A DNA stretch of 64,000 nt, taken from assembly GCA_037439785.1 (NCBI GenBank), contig JBBIVJ010000022.1, forward strand, positions 1-64,000. Reading direction: 5' to 3'. Position 1 is the first letter of the stretch. Each line of letters starts with the position of its first letter. Below are positions 50,222-58,654 of this stretch, in pieces. This stretch comes from DSVZ01 sp037439785 (GTDB lineage Bacteria > Verrucomicrobiota > Verrucomicrobiia > Limisphaerales > J093). The notes beneath the pieces were generated by a model that was not told where the DNA came from, did not search any database, and saw only the letters and a list, made by a program, of their open reading frames with translations. The translations under genes and the position numbers were made by a program.

Positions 50222-52600
50222 ATGAGCGAACCCGCCATCACCCCCGAGCTGGTTGCCCAACACAACCTCACCCCGGAGGAGTACGCCAAAATCCTCGAAA
50301 TCCTGGGCCGGCCGCCCACCTACACCGAGCTGGGCATCTTTTCGGTGATGTGGAGCGAGCACTGCTCCTACAAGAACACCCGGCTGCTGCTGCGGACCTT
50401 CCCCACTCGATCACCCCGCGTGCTGGTGGGCGCAGGCGAGGAAAACGCCGGCGTCCTGGACATCGGCGACGGCCTGGCCATCGCCTTCAAGATGGAGTCG
50501 CACAACCACCCCAGCGCGGTCGAGCCCTTCCAGGGCGCGGCTACCGGCGTGGGCGGCATCATCCGGGACATCTTCACCATGGGCGCCCGGCCGGTGGCGG
50601 CGCTGGACTCGCTGCGCTTCGGCGAACTGGCCGACCCGGAAGTGCGCCGGCTCTTCCGCGGCGTGGTCGCCGGCATCGCCCATTACGGCAATTGCTTCGG
50701 CATCCCCACCCTCGCCGGCGAGGTCTATTTCGACAAGAGCTACGCCGGCAACCCCCTGGTCAACGTCTTCTGCCTGGGCGTGCTCCGCCACGAGCAGATC
50801 GCCCGCGGCGCGGCCCGCGGCGTGGGCAACCCGGTTTTCTACGTCGGCCCGGCCACCGGGCGCGACGGCCTGGCCGGGGCGGCCTTTGCCTCGCAGGACC
50901 TGACCGAGGAATCCGCCGAACAACAACGCGGCGCGGTGCAGGTGGGCGATCCGTTCATGGAAAAACTGCTCTGCGAAGCCTGCCTCGAGTTGCTCGCCAC
51001 CGGCGCCGTGGCCGGCATCCAGGACATGGGCGCCGCCGGCCTGACCTGCTCGACCTGCGAGACCGCCGCCCGCGCCGGCACCGGCATCGAGATCGAGCTG
51101 GCCAGGGTCCCCCAGCGCGCGCCGAACATGACCCCCTACGAAATCATGCTCAGCGAGTCGCAGGAACGGATGCTGCTCATCGTCCACCAGGGCCGCGAGG
51201 AGGAGGTCAAACGCATCTTTGACAAGTGGGACCTGCCCTGGGCGGAGATCGGCGTGGTCACCGACACCGGCCGCATGGTCGTCAAGCACCACCGCCGGGT
51301 GGTGGCGGACATTCCGGCACGCCAGATCGCCAGCGAATCCCCGGTCTACGAGCGCGAGGCCCGCGAGCCGGCGTACCTCCGGGCCGTGCGCGCCTTCCGG
51401 CTCGACGATCTGCCGGATCCGTCTGATCCGCCTGATCCGTCTGATCCCCTGAAAAAACTCCTCGCCTGGCCCACGATCGCCTCCAAACACTGGGTCTGGC
51501 GCCAGTACGACCACATGGTCCGCAACGGCACCGTGGTTTGCCCCGGCAGCGACGCCGCGGTCCTCCGCCTCAAGGCCGATTCCCTGCCGCCTTGGCCCGC
51601 CGGCACCCCCGCCGCACCGGTCCCCGAAAAATTCCTCGCCGCCACCAGCGACTGCAACGGCACCTACTGCTACCTGGACCCCTACGAGGGCGCCAGGGCC
51701 GCGGTGGTCGAGGCCGCCCGCAACCTGGCCTGCTCCGGCGCCCGGCCGCTGGGCGTGACCGACAACCTCAACTTCGGCAACCCCTACCACCCCGAACTGT
51801 TCTGGCAGCTCCGCGAATGCGTCCGCGGCCTGGCCGACGCCTGCCGCGCCCTGGCCGTCCCCGTCACCGGCGGCAATTGCTCACTCTACAACCAAAGCCC
51901 GGCCGGCCCCATTGACCCCACCCCCACCGTGGCCATGGTGGGCCTGGTCGAAAAGCCCGAGCACATCACCACCCAGTGGTTCAAGGACGAGGGCGACGTG
52001 ATCGTCCTGCTCGGCACGCCGGTGGACCTGGCCGACCCCCTCCAGGGCCTGGGCGGCAGCGCCTACCTCCAGGTCGTCCACGGCCTCAAAACCGGCACCC
52101 CCCCGCGCTGTGACCTCGTAGCCGCCGCCACGCTGCACATCACCCTGCTGGGCCTCATCCACGCCGGCGGCATCAAGAGCGCCCACGATTGCAGCGAGGG
52201 CGGCCTGGCCGTCTGCCTGGCCGAGTGCTGCATCAGCCAGTTGATCGCCCGGGAAACCCCGCGCCTGATCGGCGCCACCGTGGACCTGACCCCGCCGGCA
52301 CCGCCTGCGGCTGCCACCCCGGCGGAGGAAAGGGCCGAAGCCGACCGCCTCCCGCCGCCGCCGGTCCGCCTGGACGCCCTGTTGTTCGGCGAAACCCAAA
52401 ACCGCGTCATCGTCACCTGCGCCCCGCTGGACGCGGTCAAGCTCATCGAGCGCGCCCGTTTGATGGGCGTGCCGGCTGCGCGACTCGGCACCGTGGGCGG
52501 GACGGACCTGGTCTTGAAGACGGCGGCCGGGGAGTGGCGCGTACCGGTCACCGAGCTGCACGACCTCTGGACCCACAGCCTGGCTCGGGCCCTGGCTTGA
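50222..52600 (+). CDS. purL: Phosphoribosylformylglycinamidine synthase, PurL subunit
   Basis: 792 residues, the small-type PurL that needs separate PurS and PurQ, not seen here. Makes FGAM from FGAR, ATP and glutamine-derived ammonia. Signatures: MWSEHCSYKNTRLLLR, AFKMESHNHPSAVEPFQGAATGVGGIIRD, DMGAAGLTCSTCE, CNGTYCYLDPYEGA, NFGNPYHPE and AHDCSEGGLAVCLAECC. A linker of about 20 residues (RLDDLPDPSDPPDPSDPLKK), coded by a nonanucleotide tandem repeat, separates the two halves. Confidence 0.95.
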   Translation: MSEPAITPELVAQHNLTPEEYAKILEILGRPPTYTELGIFSVMWSEHCSYKNTRLLLRTFPTRSPRVLVGAGEENAGVLDIGDGLAIAFKMESHNHPSAVEPFQGAATGVGGIIRDIFTMGARPVAALDSLRFGELADPEVRRLFRGVVAGIAHYGNCFGIPTLAGEVYFDKSYAGNPLVNVFCLGVLRHEQIARGAARGVGNPVFYVGPATGRDGLAGAAFASQDLTEESAEQQRGAVQVGDPFMEKLLCEACLELLATGAVAGIQDMGAAGLTCSTCETAARAGTGIEIELARVPQRAPNMTPYEIMLSESQERMLLIVHQGREEEVKRIFDKWDLPWAEIGVVTDTGRMVVKHHRRVVADIPARQIASESPVYEREAREPAYLRAVRAFRLDDLPDPSDPPDPSDPLKKLLAWPTIASKHWVWRQYDHMVRNGTVVCPGSDAAVLRLKADSLPPWPAGTPAAPVPEKFLAATSDCNGTYCYLDPYEGARAAVVEAARNLACSGARPLGVTDNLNFGNPYHPELFWQLRECVRGLADACRALAVPVTGGNCSLYNQSPAGPIDPTPTVAMVGLVEKPEHITTQWFKDEGDVIVLLGTPVDLADPLQGLGGSAYLQVVHGLKTGTPPRCDLVAAATLHITLLGLIHAGGIKSAHDCSEGGLAVCLAECCISQLIARETPRLIGATVDLTPPAPPAAATPAEERAEADRLPPPPVRLDALLFGETQNRVIVTCAPLDAVKLIERARLMGVPAARLGTVGGTDLVLKTAAGEWRVPVTELHDLWTHSLARALA
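51407..51451 (+). repeat. In-frame nonanucleotide tandem repeat in purL
   Basis: Five 9-bp units on GATCCGTCT (first and last degenerate: GATCTGCCG, GATCCCCTG; middle unit GATCCGCCT). They encode Asp-Pro-Ser/Pro runs in the interdomain linker. Copy changes would keep the frame. Such repeats vary easily between strains. Confidence 0.75.
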
Positions 52601-52646
52601 ACGCGCCCGGCCCGCCCGGCCCCCACCCACCAGGGCGAACGCGATC

Positions 52647-53111
52647 ATGGCCTCCGACTTCTTCGCCCGCGGCGGCGGCTGGGTGCTGGGCCAGTCGCTG
52701 CTGATGCTCCTGGTGCTCGCTGCCGGGCCGGTCTTTCCCGGAAGCCATCGCCCCCCCTGGCTGACGGGGGTGGCGGTCCTGGGCCTGACGGCGGGGGCGG
52801 TCTTTGGGATTGGTGGCGCGTGGGTGCTGGGCCGCAACCGCACCATTTTCCCCGAGCCCAACGCCGGCTCGCGGCTGGTCCGGCACGGGGTGTACCGCTG
52901 GGTGCGTCACCCGCTGTACGCGAGCCTGATGTGGCTGGCGCTGGGGTGGGCAGCCTGGTGGGCCAGCGGACCGGCGCTCCTGGCCGGCCTCGGGCTGGTA
53001 CTTTTTCTGGACCGCAAGGCCCGGCATGAGGAGACCCGCCTGCGCGCCCGCTTCCCCGAATATGCCGAATACGCCCGCCAGGTGCGGCGGTTTCTACCGG
53101 GGATTTACTGA
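52647..53111 (+). CDS. Isoprenylcysteine/PEMT-type methyltransferase
   Basis: 154 residues with four or so membrane helices. The SAM-binding signature is RLVRHGVYRWVRHPLYASLMW, followed by the C-terminal EETRLRARFPEYAEYARQVRRFLP typical of ICMT/PEMT proteins. Bacterial members methylate isoprenoid quinone precursors, lipids or other membrane molecules; the substrate is unknown. It lies 46 bp after purL, with the putative sphingolipid genes convergent to it. Confidence 0.82.
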   Translation: MASDFFARGGGWVLGQSLLMLLVLAAGPVFPGSHRPPWLTGVAVLGLTAGAVFGIGGAWVLGRNRTIFPEPNAGSRLVRHGVYRWVRHPLYASLMWLALGWAAWWASGPALLAGLGLVLFLDRKARHEETRLRARFPEYAEYARQVRRFLPGIY

Positions 53112-53142
53112 ACGCGCCCGGCCCCGCTGCCGGCCAAAAGGG

Positions 53143-54159
53143 TCAGGAGTCCAGGGGAGGCGCGGGCGCGGGGCTTTCAGGATAGCCGGGGCGGGGCGGG
53201 GCGGCGGCGGTCGCCGGTGCGGCAGCCGCGGCGGCGGGACGCTCCGGCCGGGTCGTCCAGCGCGCGTACAGCCAGTTGCCCAGCGGGATGACCACCGCGG
53301 CGACCGCGATGCCGGCCAGGACATCCACCACGTAGTGGTAGCGGCAGTACACTGTGGAGAGACACAGCAACCCCACCATCACCCCGTGCAGCCAGCGGAT
53401 GCGGGGCAGGTAACGCCAGGAGAACCAGCAGCTGACGATCGCCACCACCACATGGCTGCTGGGAAACGCCGCACCCGGCGGCTCGAACAGTTCATAGATC
53501 AGGGCGATGATGCGGTACATGACCCCTTGCACCACCGCCTCGGGGTAGGGATACGCCGCCCCCAGCGCCAGCCATTCGGCAGGCAGGCGGTAGCCATCCA
53601 CCTCCCGGAAAAACAGCCGCGGCCCGGTGACCGGCAGGCAGATGAAGGTCAGATAGCAGCAGTAGAACGCAAAGCTCACCCCGGACACGTAATGGTAAAA
53701 CGCCGCCCGGTTGCGCCAGAACAACGCCAGCCCCACCCCCACGATCATCAGGTAGTACGAGAAGTAGGCGAAGTAGAACAGTTCGCCGGCCCACCAGTAC
53801 GGCAGCCACTGCATGAAGACCAGGCTCGGCTGGAAGCCGAACAGCTTCTGCTCCAGCTCGACGAACCACCAGTCCAGGTAGCTGGGGACAAACATCGCGT
53901 TCAACACCCCCGTCTCCCGGTAAAAGCCGGTGTAAAGCAGCACCGGGTAGAAATGCCGCATCAGGTCCAGCGCCGGCCCGGGCCGCGCCTGGCGGCCGTG
54001 CCATTGGATCAGCCCGTGCACCAGCACCAACACCAGACCATGCAACGTCAGCAGCACCGGCACCCCGGGCACGCGCTCGTTGTGGAACAACAAGATCAAC
54101 AACCCCACCAGGGCCACGTAACCCTGGGTCGCATAGTCCACAAAGGTGTAGTGCTTCAT
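53143..54159 (-). CDS. PAP2-type phosphotransferase (Aur1/inositol-phosphorylceramide-synthase-like)
   Basis: 338 residues with about six to eight membrane helices. The PAP2 catalytic motifs are spaced as in the Aur1/PAP2_3 group: a TGPRLFF segment near residue 178, FPSSHVVVA (His 236) and YCRYHYVVDVLAG (His 275, Asp 279). Eukaryotic Aur1 moves inositol phosphate onto ceramide. The C-terminal Ala/Pro tail is probably disordered. It starts 19 bp after the epimerase gene, behind the serine palmitoyltransferase-like gene. The lipid-headgroup role is inferred from that context. Confidence 0.82.
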   Translation of the reverse strand: MKHYTFVDYATQGYVALVGLLILLFHNERVPGVPVLLTLHGLVLVLVHGLIQWHGRQARPGPALDLMRHFYPVLLYTGFYRETGVLNAMFVPSYLDWWFVELEQKLFGFQPSLVFMQWLPYWWAGELFYFAYFSYYLMIVGVGLALFWRNRAAFYHYVSGVSFAFYCCYLTFICLPVTGPRLFFREVDGYRLPAEWLALGAAYPYPEAVVQGVMYRIIALIYELFEPPGAAFPSSHVVVAIVSCWFSWRYLPRIRWLHGVMVGLLCLSTVYCRYHYVVDVLAGIAVAAVVIPLGNWLYARWTTRPERPAAAAAAPATAAAPPRPGYPESPAPAPPLDS

Positions 54160-54178
54160 GCGTTGCCAGCCTGCTCCC

Positions 54179-55159
54179 TCAACTCCAGCCCGCTTCGCGG
54201 TACCAACGGGCGGTGGCCGCCAGCCCCCCGGACAGCGGGGTGCCGCAAACCGGTCCGAGCCATTGCCGGAGCCGGATGGTATCCGCGACCCAGCCGGGGG
54301 CGGTCAACTCCCGATGCTTCCCGTGCGCCAGCAAGGTGGACCGGCCGGTCAACCGGGCCCATCCCGCCGCCAGCGAGCACCACGCCGGCAACACTGCTCG
54401 CGGCAACGGCAGCCGCCAGGCGCGCCGCCCCACCGCCTCCGCCACCGCCAGCGCCAGCCCGGCCGCGTTGACCGGCGGATCGCCCGCCACGTTCACCACC
54501 GGCGCGGATGGCAAGGGGGCCTCCAAAACCCGCCAAACCACCTCGGCAACGTCCGGTGCGAACACCAGGCTCAGCACCTGCCGTCCCCCACCGAACACCG
54601 GCACCACCCCCGTCCGCGCCGCCCGGAACAATCGCAGAAACTCCCGGTCCCGCGGGCCGTACACCGCCGCCAGCCGCAACAGCACCCGTTCCGTCCGGCC
54701 ACGATCGAGCACCTCCCGCTCCGCCGCGGCCTTGCTGCGGCCGTATTCCGAGACGGGAGCGGGAGGCCGGTCTTCCCGCGCCGGCTGGTCCGGTGTGGCC
54801 GGGCCGGAGACGGCCAGGCTGGAAAGGAGGAGGAACCGGCGACCCGCGCCCGCCTCGTTGAAGGCCTCGACCACCCGCCGGGTGCCGAGCTGGTTGACCG
54901 CGTACAGGTCGGCCGCGTGCAACGCCCGCGTGGCGCCGGCGGCATGGACCACGTGCGTGACCCCGGCCATGGCCCGCCGCAGTGCCTCCGGATCGTCCAG
55001 CCCGCCGCGCACCACCTCCACCGCCTCCAGATGCGGCGCGATGAACCGGGTGTCGCTCCCGGGCCGAATGAGCAGCCGGACCGCGACCTGCTCCGCGCGG
55101 AGACGGTCCAGGATGTGGCTGCCGACAAACCCGTTGGCGCCGGTGAGCAGGACTTTCAT
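54179..55159 (-). CDS. NAD-dependent epimerase/dehydratase (extended SDR), possible ceramide reductase
   Basis: 326 residues. Rossmann start VLLTGANGFVGSHILDRL and the catalytic YxxxK in SEYGRSKAAAE; the serine is in LLLSSLAVSGP. The extended SDR C-terminal half follows. Family members act on nucleotide sugars, sterols or, in Caulobacter ceramide synthesis (CerR), on the 3-keto group of a sphingolipid precursor. Sitting directly between an SPT-like gene and an Aur1-like PAP2 gene, the last option is favoured, by inference. ATG 55159 begins the Rossmann motif. Confidence 0.85.
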   Translation of the reverse strand: MKVLLTGANGFVGSHILDRLRAEQVAVRLLIRPGSDTRFIAPHLEAVEVVRGGLDDPEALRRAMAGVTHVVHAAGATRALHAADLYAVNQLGTRRVVEAFNEAGAGRRFLLLSSLAVSGPATPDQPAREDRPPAPVSEYGRSKAAAEREVLDRGRTERVLLRLAAVYGPRDREFLRLFRAARTGVVPVFGGGRQVLSLVFAPDVAEVVWRVLEAPLPSAPVVNVAGDPPVNAAGLALAVAEAVGRRAWRLPLPRAVLPAWCSLAAGWARLTGRSTLLAHGKHRELTAPGWVADTIRLRQWLGPVCGTPLSGGLAATARWYREAGWS

Positions 55160-55227
55160 GGGCTGACGACCGGGTCTTGCCGTGCCGCCGCCGACCCCGT
55201 CCACGCAGGGGCAGGGCGGCCCGGGAC

Positions 55228-56562
55228 CTAGAGCACGCCCAGTTCGCGCCCCACCCTGCCCAGCTTGTCCAGGGCGAAGTCAATCTGGGCGTCAGTGTGG
55301 GTGGCCATGAGGCTGATGCGGAGCAGCTCGTGCCCCGGCGCCACGCCGGGGGAGACAACCGGGTTGACGAAGACGCCCTCCTCCTCGAGGCGTTTGCAGA
55401 AGCGGAAGGTGGTCATCAGGTCGCGGACGTACACCGGCAGGATGGGGGTCTTGGAGGCGCCCAGGTCAAAGCCCAGGCTCAGCAGGCCCTGTTTCATGCG
55501 CTCAGTGTTGCGCCAGAGCCGCTCGATGCGTTCGGGCTCGGCCTGCATGATCCGGAGGGCGGCCAGCGTGGCGGCCGCGTTGGCCGGGCTCATGCTGGCG
55601 CTGAAAATCAGGGCGCCGGAGTGGTGCTTGAGGTAGTCAATCGTGGCCGCATCCGAGGCGATGAACCCTCCCAGGCTCGCCAGCGACTTGCTGAACGTGC
55701 CCATGATCAGGTGCACCTGGTCGGTGAGGCCGAAGTGGGCCGCCGTGCCGCTGCCCTGCGGCCCCAGCACGCCGATCGAATGGGCGTCGTCCACCATCAC
55801 CACCGCGCGGTGCGCCAGCGCCAGCCAGCACAGTTCGGGCAGTTGGATGATGTCCCCCTCCATGCTGAAGACGCCGTCCACGACGATGAGCTTGCCGGCG
55901 TCCGGTTCGAGGTGTTGGAGGCGGTTCTCCAGCGCCACCATGTCCCGGTGGCTGAAGCGCAGGAACTTGCCGGGGGACAACAGGCAGCCGGCCACGATGC
56001 TGGCGTGGTTGCTCTTGTCCGCGAGGATGTACTCGCCGCGCCCAACCAGCGCACTGATGACGCCGAGGTTGACCTGGTAGCCGGTGCTGTAGAGCAGGAC
56101 CGCCTCCTTGCCGACCAGGCCGGCCAGGGCGCACTCCAGTTCGAGGTGGATGTCCAGGGTGCCGTTCAGAAACCGCGACCCGGCACACCCCGTGCCATAC
56201 TTGGCCACCGCCTCCCGGGCGGCCTCCTTGATGCGGGGGTGGTTGGTCAGGCCAAGGTAGCTGTTCGAGCCGAGCATCAGGACCTTCCGGCCATTGATGA
56301 TCACCTCGGTGTCCTGGGCGGAGGAAATGGTGCGGAAATACGGGTACAACCCCAGCGAGCGGACCTGGGCGGCACTGGTGAAGTTGCGCACCTTCTCCAA
56401 CAGGGGCAGATCGGGCGTCGCCCGGGCCGGCTCGCCGTCGCGCCCCGCGCCCGGCCGGAGGTCGGGGGGAAGCGGCTCGGCAAGCTCCCGCTCGGGCGGG
56501 GGGGATGAGGGGACGCCATTGCCCGATTTGGCAGGAGGCAGGGTGGTGGTCGCGCGTTTCAT
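55228..56562 (-). CDS. spt: Serine palmitoyltransferase-like alpha-oxoamine synthase
   Basis: 444 residues, PLP fold type I. Motifs: SNSYLGLTNHPR, KYGTGCAGSRFLNGTL, VDDAHSIG and PLP lysine 292 in MGTFSKSLASLGGF. Alpha-oxoamine synthases include SPT, KBL, BioF and HemA. The GLYPYFRTISS start and GTGCAGSRFLNGT stretch look most like the SPTs of Bacteroidetes and sphingomonads. SPT joins serine and palmitoyl-CoA (or acyl-ACP) to 3-ketodihydrosphingosine. A disordered lead of about 55 residues precedes the domain. The next two genes downstream fit later sphingolipid steps. Confidence 0.85.
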   Translation of the reverse strand: MKRATTTLPPAKSGNGVPSSPPPERELAEPLPPDLRPGAGRDGEPARATPDLPLLEKVRNFTSAAQVRSLGLYPYFRTISSAQDTEVIINGRKVLMLGSNSYLGLTNHPRIKEAAREAVAKYGTGCAGSRFLNGTLDIHLELECALAGLVGKEAVLLYSTGYQVNLGVISALVGRGEYILADKSNHASIVAGCLLSPGKFLRFSHRDMVALENRLQHLEPDAGKLIVVDGVFSMEGDIIQLPELCWLALAHRAVVMVDDAHSIGVLGPQGSGTAAHFGLTDQVHLIMGTFSKSLASLGGFIASDAATIDYLKHHSGALIFSASMSPANAAATLAALRIMQAEPERIERLWRNTERMKQGLLSLGFDLGASKTPILPVYVRDLMTTFRFCKRLEEEGVFVNPVVSPGVAPGHELLRISLMATHTDAQIDFALDKLGRVGRELGVL

Positions 56563-56602
56563 CGTTGCAGACGTCCGCTCGCCGGAGCCCCACGGCGGGG
56601 GG

Positions 56603-56622
56603 CCGGTTCGGGTCCGAACCGG
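56603..56622. promoter_or_regulatory. Perfect palindrome upstream of the SPT-like gene
   Basis: CCGGTTCG and CGAACCGG around GGTC, 41 bp before the ATG at 56562. It could be an operator or a hairpin in the leader. No other copies seen in the window; no promoter elements clearly recognised next to it. Confidence 0.4.
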
Positions 56623-56796
56623 TCCTCACCGGGGGTGGCACAACGGCCACTTCGGCGGCGAGCGTCCCGATTCGGCCTTTGGGCTGTCAAGGCGGTTTTG
56701 GACGCCACCACCCCTCTGTCCCGGTGTCGGAGCGGCAACGATCCCCTCCCCGCTACCGGACCGGGCCGTGACTTGACCCACGGGGGGCGGGCGGGT

Positions 56797-58218
56797 TCAG
56801 GCTGGTTCCCAGCCCGGCCGGTAGGTGCCTTTGAGATAACGGTCGGCCTCGGGGCAGTTGGGGGACTTCATGGCGGCGGCGTCCCATTCCATTTTCTTGC
56901 CCACCCGCAGGGCCACCAGTCCCAGCAAGCCCACCTCGGTAAGGGCGGCCCCGTACTCGAAGTGGGCACTGGCTGGCGGGCCCCCCTTGCAGGCATCCAG
57001 CCAGTCCCGATGATGGCCCTTGGAGCGGGGGAGGGTCTTGGGCGGCCGCTGGAAGTCGTCCATGCGCGCGCCGGGCAACAGGCGGGGCTCCCCGGCCCAG
57101 CCGGGGCAGGTGATCATCCCCTTGTCGCCGATGAACAGGGTGCCGTTGCCGCCGGCGCCCAGTCGGTCTTCCGGTTCGAGGCCGGCCGGCCGCGACGGGC
57201 GCATGCCGCCGTCGTACCAGGTGAATTTCACCGGGGGCATCGTGCCGCGGGCGGGGAACTCGTAGTAGTAAATGCCCCCCGGCGGCGCCATCTCGGCATC
57301 CACCCCGCCGGCGCCATAGGCCTCGATGCTGGTGGGGGCCTTGAGGTCGAGCACCCAGCAGGGGGCGTCGAAGTTGTGGCAGAAGAAATCGCCAATGGGC
57401 GCGGTGCCGAAGGCCCAGTAATCCCGCCACGTGACCGGCGTGTAGGCCGAGCTGTAGGGGTAGCGGGCGGAATCGCGCGGGCCGACCCAGAGGTCCCAGT
57501 TGATGCCGGCCGGCACCGGTTCGGAAGGCGGCTTGCCGGCGTAGTACTTCTTGTTCCAGCGGCTGGCACTGGTCCAGGCATGCACTTCCCGCACCGGCCC
57601 GATCACCCCCGCATGAATCCATTCGTAGGTTTGCCGGATGCCGTCACCGGAATGACCCTGGTTGCCCATCTGGGTGGCCACGCCGGTCTCCCGCGCCACC
57701 CGCGCCATCAACCGCGCCTCCCAGACGTTGTGGGTGAGCGGCTTCTCGCAGTACACGTGCTTGCCGGCCCGCATGGCCACCACGCTCACGCAGGCATGCA
57801 GGTGGTCAGGAGTGGAACACACGATGGCATCCAGCGCCTTCTCCTTCTCCAGCATCTCGCGGAAGTCCTCGTAGGCGGCGACCTTGAAGTGGGGCGTCTT
57901 CTGGCCGTAATGTTTTTCCGCCTCCGCCTTCACCGGCAACCGTCCGGCCACGCCCCGGAAGTAAAAGGCCGCCAGGTCCATGTGCTCGATGGGGTCGGCC
58001 ACGGCGATCACCTGGGCGTCCGGCTGCCGAAACAGCTCCCGCATGTTGGTGCGTCCCTGGCCGCCGGCCCCCACGATGGCCACGTTGATCTTTTCGCTGG
58101 GCGGCACGAAACGGGGACCGCCCAGCACGTGACGGGGCACCACGGTCAGGGCCGCGCCCGCCAGCGAGGCGGTTCGCAGGAAATGACGCCGGGTCAAACG
58201 GGGAGGAGGGGTTTTCAT
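56797..58218 (-). CDS. Secreted Gfo/Idh/MocA family oxidoreductase (Tat signal)
   Basis: 473 residues. The N-terminus has a twin-arginine signal (LTRRHFLRTASLAGAALTVV), so the protein is exported folded with its cofactor. Rossmann motif VAIVGAGGQGRTNMREL; catalytic lysine in VYCEKPLTHNVWE. The C-terminal domain has WDLWVGPRDSARYPY and GDFFCHNFDAPCWVLDL. These are typical of the Gfo/Idh proteins of Planctomycetes/Verrucomicrobia, likely acting on sugars in the periplasm. The substrate is unknown. Confidence 0.9.
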   Translation of the reverse strand: MKTPPPRLTRRHFLRTASLAGAALTVVPRHVLGGPRFVPPSEKINVAIVGAGGQGRTNMRELFRQPDAQVIAVADPIEHMDLAAFYFRGVAGRLPVKAEAEKHYGQKTPHFKVAAYEDFREMLEKEKALDAIVCSTPDHLHACVSVVAMRAGKHVYCEKPLTHNVWEARLMARVARETGVATQMGNQGHSGDGIRQTYEWIHAGVIGPVREVHAWTSASRWNKKYYAGKPPSEPVPAGINWDLWVGPRDSARYPYSSAYTPVTWRDYWAFGTAPIGDFFCHNFDAPCWVLDLKAPTSIEAYGAGGVDAEMAPPGGIYYYEFPARGTMPPVKFTWYDGGMRPSRPAGLEPEDRLGAGGNGTLFIGDKGMITCPGWAGEPRLLPGARMDDFQRPPKTLPRSKGHHRDWLDACKGGPPASAHFEYGAALTEVGLLGLVALRVGKKMEWDAAAMKSPNCPEADRYLKGTYRPGWEPA

Positions 58219-58478
58219 GGCAGGCAAGGGCTGTTCGGTATCGCGCAACAGATTGACTGAGCCGGGATGGTGGCGCGGCCCGGCCCCGCCTTCAAATCAA
58301 ATCCGCCGCCGACCGACGGCGCCGGCCCAGGGTGCGGGGATGGCCGGAGCGGGGGGCGCCAGGCTGGAGACGGCCAGGTTGTGAAAAGGGGGACAACCGA
58401 AGATTGAGATGCAGTTGGGGTCGTCGGGCGGGCGGACAGGCCGCACCCAGGAGGGCAGGAAACCGGGTGTGCTGGAGG

Positions 58479-58554
58479 TGGTGGAGCCGAGGGGATTCGA
58501 ACCCCTGACCCCCACAATGCCATTGTGGTGCTCTACCAACTGAGCTACGACCCC
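58479..58554 (-). tRNA. tRNA-Ala(GGC)
   Basis: Acceptor GGGGTCG / CGGCTCC with the alanine identity pair G3-U70, discriminator A and encoded CCA. D-stem GCTC/GAGC, anticodon stem CCACA/TGTGG with loop ATGGCAT, anticodon GGC (58519-58521 on the plus strand reads GCC), T-loop TTCGAAT. All stems pair well. Decodes GCC and GCU. Confidence 0.97.
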
Positions 58555-58619
58555 ACACCAGCGGGAGGGCAGCCTGACAAAGCGGACTGGGGCCGTCAAG
58601 TCCGGCCCCCGCACCGCGC

Positions 58620-58648
58620 TTGCCCGGGCGGGGAAGAGCGGCTTTACT
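58620..58648 (+). promoter_or_regulatory. elbB promoter, probably leaderless
   Basis: TTGCCC, 17-bp spacer, TTTACT, then 6 bp to the ATG at 58655. Confidence 0.5.
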
Positions 58649-58654
58649 GGCGGC

